Shown one piece after another: positions 55,981 to 64,000 of a stretch of DNA of 64,000 nucleotides. Source of the DNA: Armillaria gallica (Eukaryota; Basidiomycota; Agaricomycetes; Agaricales; Physalacriaceae); assembly GCA_037576215.1 (NCBI GenBank), contig JBANDB010000014.1, positions 2,356,001 to 2,420,000 of the forward strand. Reading direction: 5' to 3'. Made by a program: the position numbers and the translations under genes. Position 1 is the first letter of the stretch, and the number at the start of each line of letters is the position of its first letter. A model generated the notes under the pieces. The model was not told the origin of the DNA. It saw only the letters and a list, made by a program, of their open reading frames with translations, and did not search any database.

Positions 55981-58183
55981 TTGGGACGGCGCAGCTGCAG
56001 GGTTAACAACGCAGCGGTATGCTTTTCCTCTCGATTCTCAGGTCTTATAAACCTAGCCATTAACTGCATCGCCAACTTCACGCGACGACGTTCGGCGACC
56101 TCGACTCATCGATATCTTCCTACAATGGGAAGGCTTTTCCAAGCCAATTCCGTCTTTTATAGGCCATTCATTATTCACGAATATCCGGGGGTTCTTGTCA
56201 CCAATGACCACAGCTTTGGGCCGCCTTCTGATAGGTTCCTATGCGCGTCAGTTGCAACATGCTGGGTGAACTTCGTATATGCCGATCGTTGGGAAGGCGC
56301 AATTTGAATTCAACAATGGAGTAGTACGCATTTCCTCCCCCGTCTCGATGTTCATTTAAGTCTTACTTTTCTCCTTCATAGTCTGTGAGCCCAAGCACCT
56401 AGCCATTGACATCGCTAGTTTCACGCACAGGACCATTCATATATAAATGTCGGCAAGGTCAATAATCCAGCACGTATACAACCTTCCATAAGCGATACTG
56501 AAGAGGCCAGACTTGGAGTTAGCTGTGCCGGGCATGAATCATGATGTGTGTTCCACTGTTCGGTGTAAAACGGCAGGGTACATGTTATCAAATTCCGGGA
56601 CCAACCAGCTCCTGCTTCTCCAGTGCGCGCTCTACCTCTCTCAGCTTCACCCACAAATCGTCGGTTCTATCTCCCACTGCTTGTGTGGATCAGTTTCCTC
56701 TTCCATAAGGGCACCTGCTCTCATGCTATCTTCATCGCTCAGGCGCTCAGGCCTCAGGAATGAACGAGGATAAAATGAGAGTTTGTCGCGGATAAGATGT
56801 GATGCCATCCTGCGGGATTTCGAATCTCAAGAGGCAGTAAACCCCTTGCCATTTATCTGCTGGGGAAGATCCATAGGAAAGGCGGAAGGGATCAATTACG
56901 CTCACATTTAGGGAATTTGACGACGCAGATGTGTTCCCTGCCTCGTTATTGACCGCACGAGTGTCTTTCTCCCGGTCGCTTTTCGGCGGGCTTTAAGGTA
57001 TCATTGTTTTCTGCTGAAAACGCCGCAGCTCTTTTACGGTCAGTCTCAATCGTTTCATTCCCCAGTGTGTCTGCGTTGACTTATTATCTGCTCGTTTATA
57101 ACACGCCACTACAGTGTCAAAGCATATTTTCAGTAGAACACGACGCTTCGAGGTCAACAGTGCCTGTGATTCATCCCTCCTACTTCTCTTTTATCGAATA
57201 AGGCAGGCTGCCGTCGGATTGTGGCTCGTTTTATCCACTATCATGATGTCAAAACCGCTTTAGATCCAGGAACGGACCTGTGCGGCTCCGCCGGACTCTG
57301 ATTGGCGTGGACGGCTCTTTCGGATCTTTGTCTGTTTTCTCCCTCTCTCTTTCTATCCGCCGATCTTTACTGAAGCACTCCAGAATCCGATTCTTCTCTA
57401 CATTACCAAACCCTGGACAGTATGTCAGATATTGGCACGGTGGTTTTGGGACGGAACTTCAAAGTGGACCGTCCAAATCAGACGTACTTACGACTCTCAG
57501 CCTGGGTGGAAGCATACGCCGAATCTCTTATCAAACATTTGTTTTCCTATCTATTGGGGTCGCTTGTTTTCCTCTACGTCTTTGGTTTCATTGTTTAGTC
57601 GCTTTGTTCTACGATGCCTACTTGTATATTGCTTCGAATCATTGTTTTCCGTTTCTATCGCTTTATCAAGTGTTTTTGTGATTGATAAATGGGGTATCAA
57701 AGAAATAAGCGACATGAACGCGCCTGTCAATCAATGCGCTGTGCAACACTAGAAATAACTAGGTATCATGATTCATTCATATAGCAGGTAAAATCCTTGG
57801 TGTACCAGCATACGAATTCCAGGACTCATCAGGCAATGGCAGTTACTCTAGTGAGTATTGCAAAGCAATTCGAAAACGTTGAACACGAACAAAACAAAGC
57901 AAAATAATGCAGACATGAATTATACACCAAAAAAGGGGGGAGAAAGTTGATAGCGATAGATCTTGGCAAAAAGGAAAATACAACAGAAGAGGAGAAAGTG
58001 AAATGTAGCGTCGGAATAGCAATCAACAAACCAAGGAAATACGAAACTGAGAAATAGAAAGCTTGAGATACTGCATCGCGGTGACAATTGGAGACGAAGA
58101 GATAAAATTGAAAGATCATCGATAGAGATCGCAAGGATCGTGATGAGGAACAATATGCCGTCGCCACCGTGGAAAAACGGCAA
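55981..58183. other. Right-arm sequence without a supported gene
   Basis: It contains YLPTMG-type peptide fragments in shifting frames and, from about 57830, the 3' flank of copy J. Open frames are not preserved between the two arms. Confidence 0.4.
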
Positions 58184-59065
58184 CTAAGCAGACGGGGTGT
58201 CAGCACCAGACCCCGTTGTCGCACCGTACGTTGCATTCGAATAATCCTGGTATTCGATACCCTGATTCACCGCGTCGTTGTTTGACTGATGAGCGGAGGA
58301 GTTATTCATGAAGTGGTCGGGGTATTGAACGAAATATTCGTACGAGCTATAAGCTTGGGCCGGAGTGATATCGGATTGAATAGCCGATGAGGTGCTACCG
58401 GAAGGAGAAGAGATGGATGTCGAAGCGAAGGGAACGCTCTCCACATCGCTGGAAGGGCTGAATGCATGGCGGGGACTGGGGGAGAAAATAGGCGCCCTAG
58501 CGGTCGGCATGAGGTTCGCGTCGTGAGAAAACTGGGTGACAGTATCAGAATCGGCCGAAGAAAAAGACATGGAGCTGCGTGTGTATGGATCGTTGATGGT
58601 GCCGTTGGAAAAGCCGATTGCGTTAACATTGGAAGAAGGGACAGTGTTGTCCGGAAAATAGTCCAAAACTTTCCATGGTTCCGCAATACGATACGGGTTA
58701 TTGGTAGCGACATGGTCACAAAGCCAGACTTCACACGTGCAGCGCTGTGTTAGAGGTGTCTACAACGTAGGCTGCATGAGTTAAAACTACCATGCGAAGC
58801 AGGGATGAGCATACCTTTTGGACATACGCGGTGCATTGATTCGCAGGATAATAATTGACGATCGCCGAAACATAGTCGACATGGGTGTGAATGCCGTGTC
58901 CGCACTGACCGCAAACGTGCTGGGAGAACGTGAGCACGGGAAAATGGACGCAGGTGAATGAGAGCCTACCTGATCTAGGAGGGTCGACGCGAACCATGGG
59001 CACTGACAGTGGTTGTCAGTGACTTGGATGCATTGCCCTCGGGACGGTAAGGCTGCTGTAGACAT
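58184..59065 (-). CDS. Cys/His-rich family protein, intact (copy J)
   Basis: Exons at 59065-58970, 58919-58815 and 58759-58184 encode 258 residues (introns 50 and 55 nt). Exon 1: MSTAALPSRGQC, HCQCPWFA, LLDQ. Exon 2 (105 nt): HVCGQCGHGIHTHVDYVS, NYYPANQCTAYVQK. Exon 3 opens TPLTQRCTCEVWLCDHVA, then NNPYRIAEPWKVLDYFPDN, the Ser-rich region FSSADSDTVTQFSHDANLMP, and the end block AYSSYEYFVQYPDHFMNNSS ... GIEYQDYSNATYG. It is the inverted-duplication partner of copy H and keeps the Gln codon that is TAG in H. No targeting signal is visible. Confidence 0.8.
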
Positions 59066-59102
59066 TGGACCAGCGTTGATGTTGAGGGAGATACGGGAAG
59101 AT

Positions 59103-59147
59103 GGCAATTTGAGTCCATGTCGGCAGATTTAAAGGAACTGGGACCAG
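59103..59147 (-). promoter_or_regulatory. TATA-like core promoter of copy J
   Basis: On the minus strand cctttaaatctg and gacatggactcaaattgcc lie 40-70 nt upstream of ATG 59065, at the same spacing as in copy H. Confidence 0.45.
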
Positions 59148-59396
59148 AGGCGTTCAGGTAGGAGACGGCTGGATTGGAACAGGTTGATAATTTGGTGCAT
59201 ACTGTCCGAAGGAGATAGTCCTTTGAGGGACAGACGACTGGGGCACGTCAGCCTGAAATCCCTGAAATCTGGAGGACTAGAGCGGCCTTCGAGTGATTCT
59301 ATCCTTGGGTATGTCACTGACTCGACGTGAATCAGTCACGATAAAAGCCAAGATTGCCCCCCGAGCCGCATAAGGAAGACAGGAGGTCTTTGTTGC

Positions 59397-59588
59397 TTCT
59401 CACCGTTGTCCTGATCAGGTTATCGAAGAAAAGTGCTAATTATACCCGGACTGATGTCGCTTCTCACCGTTGTCCTGATCAGGTTATCGAAGATAAGTGC
59501 TAATTGTACCCGAGCTGATGTCGTTTCTCACCGTTGTCCTGATCAGGTTATCGAAGAAAAGTCCCAATTATAGCACGAACTGATGTCG
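59397..59588. repeat. Three exact-period 64-bp tandem repeats
   Basis: Units start at 59397, 59461 and 59525, each beginning ttctcaccgttgtcctgatc. Each contains the 10-bp palindrome CCTGATCAGG. The third unit diverges in its last 20 bases. The array lies about 330 bp upstream of the start of copy J. Confidence 0.85.
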
Positions 59589-59983
59589 ATCCGGATGGCT
59601 GTTTCGCGGGGTAGCTCCAGATACATACTGATAGTGCGTAAACAGCAACCAACCGCCAGTGACGGAAAGTCACCATAAGTAATTGTAACACCTGAAATTC
59701 CTTGAACACAACTGTAAATGTCTGTAATATTGACATGCAGTTGGTACTCGTCATCAGTCCCCGCTCCGATGTGCGAGTCTTACCCGCTAATTGAGATTCC
59801 TGGATGTTATGCCAGGTGCTGAAGACGAATCACTAGACGTCCTGATGCTGCGAATTAAGTAACAGGGAGACTAGTCTACTAAGTGTGGCTGAAACGAAAG
59901 AAACGCAAAACCCGTATTTTCTCTCTTCCCACGCTTTCGCCTAGTTTGGTACACATGACCCACTGTTGATCGGGCTTTTCCAG
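59589..59983. other. No gene recognised
   Basis: Sequence between the tandem array and gene Y. It may contain undetected 5' exons of gene Y. Confidence 0.35.
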
Positions 59984-60760
59984 CACCAGGACTCCCCCCT
60001 CTCCTCCATCCCCTACCACACCTGCCCCAGCTCTACCTCACAGACAAGTCTCCCCCTTACCAGGAACACCCCATATCTTGCCGATATCCCGTTGATAGAC
60101 GCGAAACCACTTGGTTTTGACAACAACGTTGTTGATCAGGATTCTGACCAGATGCTTTTTGACTTTGACGACATGTCGATTCATGAGCAATCTAGTGATC
60201 AGTTTCTTTGGGAAACTCCACGATATCAATATAGACTCCAAGCTCGTGTTCAAGATGCACACTTCCCCGCGTGTCGGTTCCAGTATTATTTATTCCACAG
60301 TATTTTTTGCACCCGAAGCCCTCGATGAACTCCCTCCTTTGACAGCAATCTCTATTTATCCAATTGGGTACACGATATTGACCTACCCTCCCCAGCTTCT
60401 CCCGTATCTTTTCCTGCTTCTACGCCGCACGTTCCTTTCGCTGAGCGATCACCTTATACCGCAGACAAAAGCCTATTCACCTACAAAGTTTACTGTTCAT
60501 CATCATCATCCCCTTCTGCTTCTCCCGCCTCGTCCTTGGAGGCCATGCACTCCTTTGAACCTTCCCTCGTCGATTCCGTTTCTTCCAAAAAAAGTTTCGG
60601 CAATGACGCCCACCTGGGCTTCCCAGCTTGGGATGCACCGGGACCGCATCACATTCGCACTTCGTCCCCTCGTTCTCCTATTCGACGCTCTACTCTCTCT
60701 CCACTGATACCTAGACGCGACACTGTTTCCCCCGTCAGTCAGCGAGCGCCCCTGCCTTGA
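59984..60760 (+). CDS. Hypothetical Ser/Pro-rich protein, two visible exons (gene Y)
   Basis: Exon a (open from 59984, after a ttttccag acceptor, to 60270) reads HQDSPLSSIPYH..., with an acidic stretch DQDSDQMLFDFDDMS. A 75-nt GT-AG intron (60271-60345) joins it in phase to exon b (60346-60760), which reads NLYLSNWVHDIDLPSPASPV, then a Ser run with PSASPASSLEAMHSF, and ends VSPVSQRAPLP. About 233 residues are visible and the true 5' end was not found. In-frame ATGs exist inside exon a. The acidic plus Ser/Pro-rich composition is like the C-terminal half of a fungal transcription factor, but no DNA-binding domain is visible. Confidence 0.4.
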
Positions 60761-62129
60761 CCCTTGCCCTGGGCATGGTTCGGATTTACAGCGGCAAAGC
60801 CGAGTCAAGCGGCGTCACCGGTCCGATAGCTCGTCTGACATTTTGGAAGGATTTTCCTGGCCGATTTCGTCATTTTGGGCTCTTTCATTCCACAAGAACA
60901 TTTGTCGTCGCCTTTCCTGCAGCTTTAGGAGATTTCCACCCTCCAATATGTTCGGGTTCCTACCCGCCCGCATCAATTGTGATGTACTGCCGAATCGACT
61001 TCAAGCATGTCGATGGTTGAGACGGTGCAGCTTGTGAGTTCATTGATGGCATGAGCATTCTTTGTGATATCAATCCAGAATCTTACTATGATCCCGTAGT
61101 CTGTGGATTTGTTCATTCATTGAACACCTCACCGATGATGGCTATTGCCAAGGTCGATAAACCAACACGCAAACAAGCGATACCGAAGTATTTCGAGCTG
61201 GGTACAGATACAAACTCGGAGCTGACAAGGTTGGAGTCTTGGACGTGGATATTTGTGTCACTTTTTGCCCATGGAGCGCGTTCTCAGGACCGATGAAGCA
61301 GAAGGTTAGAAACGGAAGCAAAACCATTGGTTGGTCTTACGTGCGTAAATATCAGCTATACCTCCAAATCGCTGATTCCCTCCTGCAACTATCACTTCCA
61401 TACCGCAGACAAAACAGGCGCAGTATGAGGAATACGCCGTGATCCAAAATTCAGATCTATAAAGCAGGTGTGCACTTCTGATTCCCATACTTGCGGTGTC
61501 CTCCAGGAATATACGAAGATTTCGGTGAGTGAACATGTACAGTAAAGGCGGAGGGGAAGGTGTTTTATCGCGTCAGTCTTAGACGTCGTAAGTCCTTTGC
61601 CGTCAGTCTGATAATTTGCCAACGTTACTGATTTGACTCGTTGCTTTCTTCTAGTATTGATAGACAATTTATCCGACTCGGTAGTGAATAAACCGACTCT
61701 TTGGTAACCACTGAAGATGCCGTGGCTCTGCTGCAATGTTCCTGTTTCGGTTTTTCTAGGCATGTATTATTCCATTCGTTACAACAAGCTATTCCAAATT
61801 GCAGCCTCGAAGTCGCCGATCTATGATTCTTCCCTCTTAGCTTCTCTTGTGTTGGCTCCCGTTGGCTGACAATTATCCACCATCCCCACATTCTTTGCAA
61901 ATTCCTTATCTAGATCTTGTCTACAGGAACAATCTGCGGAGGCAAAATTGAATCCCAAAGAGGTATTCACCGACATTTTCAAATTCAGCGCGAACAGGAA
62001 GAAACGCTCACTTTCGCTAGCTCAGCCTGTCCTATTCGACAGATTTTCTCATCCTGATTCGATTTCTGCTCTTGATATTAGCCCCGCTTTTTCTGACCAA
62101 GCTAATCCGGACTCACTGAGAAGGGGAAG
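60761..62129. other. No gene supported; mosaic of duplicated pieces
   Basis: About 61260-61680 shares pieces with 35840-36250. The frame at 61051-61296 is protein-like in composition but has no recognisable motif or splice partner. Confidence 0.35.
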
Positions 62130-62279
62130 ATGGCCGCAGTGGAGAGACGATCGTCTGCCTCACATCCAGATCCTTATATGCTTTCGCACTACCAGAAATG
62201 GAGAAGACACAAGTCGCCTTCCGAATCCTTCCAGACAGACATCGAGACCGACGAGTCAGGCCTCCTTAGTCCAGTCTAA
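62130..62279 (+). CDS. Short conserved ORF, possible terminal exon (R2 copy 3)
   Basis: 49 codons from ATG 62130 (MAAVERRSSASHPDPYMLSH) to a TAA, the same length and frame as 51929-52078. An in-frame TAA lies two codons before the preceding SGLTEKGK stretch here but not in the other copy, so only the part from about GLTEKGK onward is common. Confidence 0.35.
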   Translation: MAAVERRSSASHPDPYMLSHYQKWRRHKSPSESFQTDIETDESGLLSPV

Positions 62280-62640
62280 GGAAGACATCATCCCCATCGA
62301 GGTGAGCTGCGCACATCCGTGACCACAATGATCATGGTTAGCAGGATCGACCCTCCGTGTGCCAGAGGACCAGCACACGGACGCCTCTACGGAAGTCCTT
62401 ATAAAGACAGGTGGATCTGCCTCCTTCGGAACAGCCACTGCGTTGCCCGGCAATTATGGGAGTATTCGCGTATTTGCGTTCCCCGATTTATTATGGTGAC
62501 CCTGGGACCCAATGTTCAGAGTTTTGTTTTTCTGCTGGCTCACTGGAGTGATCTGAGACAAGCAAGATCGGGTCATGCAGAAGGCGGTGCGACAAGTCCT
62601 AGGATTTATCAGTTCTTTTCCTTTCGGTGGCGCCCTGTAA
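62155..62640. repeat. Three-copy dispersed repeat R2, copy 3
   Basis: Matches 51955-52440 with few differences, and the 27815-28045 copy over the shorter part. The match with the 52-kb copy breaks near 62600. Confidence 0.65.
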
Positions 62641-63559
62641 TTCGTGACCCTATGTTTGTGCAATTTCAGTTATTAAATCGACGAAGGCGCTTCCTCATGT
62701 GTCTAATTCCGAGTCCTTCGTTCTCCGTATATCACGCCCAAAGACTGATGAGGCGGCACAGATGGAAAACAACAATTCAAAGCGATATACAAATGCAAGC
62801 ATCGTAGATCGACTCAGCGACGAAATCAAACTCAGACGTAGAGCTGTGGAATTTCGGTGTATAGCTATCGTTTTAAGATCGCTGCTTTCTACTCTGTCGT
62901 TTCTGTCATAACTGTTGGTAAACACCTTCGGGGTTGGTACGTGGAGTATTACAAATGCAAGCGCCATGTTCATCAATTCCCATGTGGTAAACTTAGAACG
63001 GCTTGCCAGAAGCGAGGCGATAGATACTTAGGGTGATACCATCATGTTAAGAGGCCATATTACATACGCGATCACAACTGTTTGAAACAGGGAAAAAGCA
63101 CGTCGTATGAGTCCAAAATTTATTGAACACAGGCCCGAGGGTGTACATGAGGATGATGATTGTATAAATACCTAAGTACACAGCAATTCAAGTACAAAAC
63201 GTCGAACACAGAAACCGAAAGCAACAAGCGTAGCGGAGGCCAAAGAAGAAGAATTCATAGGTGACTGATAGCAAATTTCGACAGAGGAAAATAAAATGTA
63301 GCGACTGGGAACAACGATCTATAGATCGGATAGATATGACACTGAGGAATTTATAGCTAGAGATGCTACATGATTGACGAAGGAAGAACAATGGGGACAA
63401 GGCGACACAGCGACAACTTTTTTGAAAAAAATCGTGATATTGTGTGCGCAGTATATTGGAAGTGAAATTTACTTCAATGGATAATCGATAGAGATGCCAA
63501 GCATCGTTGCAAAGAAGAACAATTGGTCGTCATCGCCATGGCCCTGGGCCCAACGACGG
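62641..63559. other. No gene recognised
   Basis: Sequence downstream of copy K on its strand. Its T-rich minus strand from about 63180 is like the 3' flank of the other copies. Confidence 0.4.
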
Positions 63560-64000
63560 CTAAGCAAATGCGTCCGACGAGTCGTCAGCGCCGGCTCCAG
63601 GCATCGCACCGTACGGCATGTTTGAATAATCCTGGTATTCGCAACGCTCATTCGTCGCGTCGCTGTTTGGCTGACGAGTGTAGGAGTCATTCATGAAATG
63701 GCCCGAGTATTGAAAGAAGTAATCGTGCGAGCTATAAGCTTGGATCTGAGTGCTATCCGCTTGAAAACCGGATGAGGCGCTGCTGGAAGGAGAAGAGATG
63801 GATGTGGGAACGAGGGGAATGTTCCCCACATCGCTCGAAGGGCTGAATGTACGGCGGGGACTGGGAGAGAAAGTAGGTGTAGCAATGATTGGCATGACGC
63901 TCGTGTCATGGGAAAAGGTGACAATGTTGGGATCAGCGGGAGAAAAGGACTTCGGATCGTTGATGGCGCCGTTGGAAAAGCTAATCGCGGAAGCATCGTA
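63560..64000 (-). CDS. Cys/His-rich family protein, third exon only, cut by window edge (copy K)
   Basis: The open minus-strand frame is the third exon of a family member. It contains AISFSNGAINDPKSFSPADP, a Ser/Pro-rich region with PTFSPSPRRTFSPSSDVGN, and the conserved end block QIQAYSSHDYFFQYSGHFMN ... ATNERCEYQDYSNMPYG. The stop is at 63560-63562. Exons 1 and 2 and the TPxTQxCTC start of exon 3 would lie beyond 64000, so whether the gene is intact cannot be judged. It belongs to the main subfamily with copies E, F, G, H, I and J. Confidence 0.7.
   Translation of the reverse strand, partial: YDASAISFSNGAINDPKSFSPADPNIVTFSHDTSVMPIIATPTFSPSPRRTFSPSSDVGNIPLVPTSISSPSSSASSGFQADSTQIQAYSSHDYFFQYSGHFMNDSYTRQPNSDATNERCEYQDYSNMPYGAMPGAGADDSSDAFA

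Larger units (their letters stand above)
55571..59238. repeat. Inverted segmental duplication, right arm
   Basis: Uninterrupted partner of 38370-48825 in reverse orientation. It contains the empty sites of both the copia element (near 55915) and the 1.1-kb insertion (57819-57824) and carries family copy J. Confidence 0.8.

Noticed and set aside
55131..56006. 291-codon plus-strand open frame, the longest outside the retrotransposon
   Set aside because: It crosses the hairpin repeat and the start of the duplicated arm, and the same segment in the left arm (48485-48825) needs frame changes to match, so the frame is not conserved.
60111..60707. 198-codon plus-strand frame
   Set aside because: It overlaps gene Y in another frame and reads across its intron. 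The gene Y frame has the more coherent composition and consensus splice sites.

Overview
The window looks like nuclear DNA of a filamentous basidiomycete, probably an Agaricomycete. Genes are split by very short GT-AG introns (about 45-58 nt), there is an intact Ty1/copia retrotransposon whose primer site matches the anticodon loop of initiator tRNA-Met, and single-pass membrane proteins carry Ser/Thr-rich stalks of a kind common in mushrooms. No bacterial feature, CRISPR array, rRNA or tRNA gene was seen. No housekeeping gene was recognised. The whole window behaves as an accessory, duplication-rich compartment.

The dominant content is one multicopy family of Cys/His-rich proteins. There are thirteen members or remnants, at about 2.6-3.3 (-), 6.2-7.1 (+), 10.1-10.8 (+), 13.3-14.0 (+), 18.3-19.1 (-), 22.6-23.3 (+), 32.0-32.8 (+), 33.6-34.5 (-), 36.9-37.7 (-), 38.5-39.4 (+), 53.3-54.2 (-), 58.2-59.1 (-) and 63.6-64.0 kb (-, cut by the window edge). 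Each has the same three-exon plan. A short first exon encodes an RGQC...CxC motif. A second exon of exactly 105 nt (best resolved in eleven copies) encodes CxxCGHxxHxHxDYVS...CAAYVQK. A third exon opens with TPxTQxCTC and continues into a Ser/Pro-rich tail that ends, in the main subfamily, in a conserved block. Seven copies read through intact, one is truncated late by a 2-nt shift, one by a single stop, three are clearly broken and one is incomplete. Several share a TATA-like box and a second motif at fixed distances before the ATG. I could not assign a function; the motif suggests metal binding.

Region by region: 0-15 kb holds four family members in otherwise gene-poor sequence. Around 14.7-15.8 kb lies a decayed Ser/Thr-rich membrane protein gene. 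18-24 kb holds two more members. 24.9-31.5 kb is a tandem duplication carrying two four-exon genes for signal-peptide, single-pass membrane proteins (26607-27653 and 30534-31455), separated by a 177-bp pogo-like miniature element. 32-39.5 kb holds five family members and one unidentified two-exon gene. 38.37-48.83 kb and 55.57-59.24 kb are the two arms of an inverted segmental duplication. The left arm has taken two later insertions: an unclassified 1.1-kb element with a 6-bp target duplication, and a 5.9-kb copia element with a 5-bp target duplication and an intact 1690-residue Gag-Pol. 49.9-50.5 kb is a long-TIR, Mutator-like miniature element. The right part holds three family members (one cut by the edge), tandem repeats and an unidentified Ser/Pro-rich two-exon gene.

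Taken together the window shows a gene family growing by segmental duplication and decaying by nonsense and frameshift mutations, with transposon insertions into the duplicates that give a relative order of events. Gene functions are unknown apart from the retrotransposon. All exon boundaries were read by hand from splice consensus and paralogue comparison.
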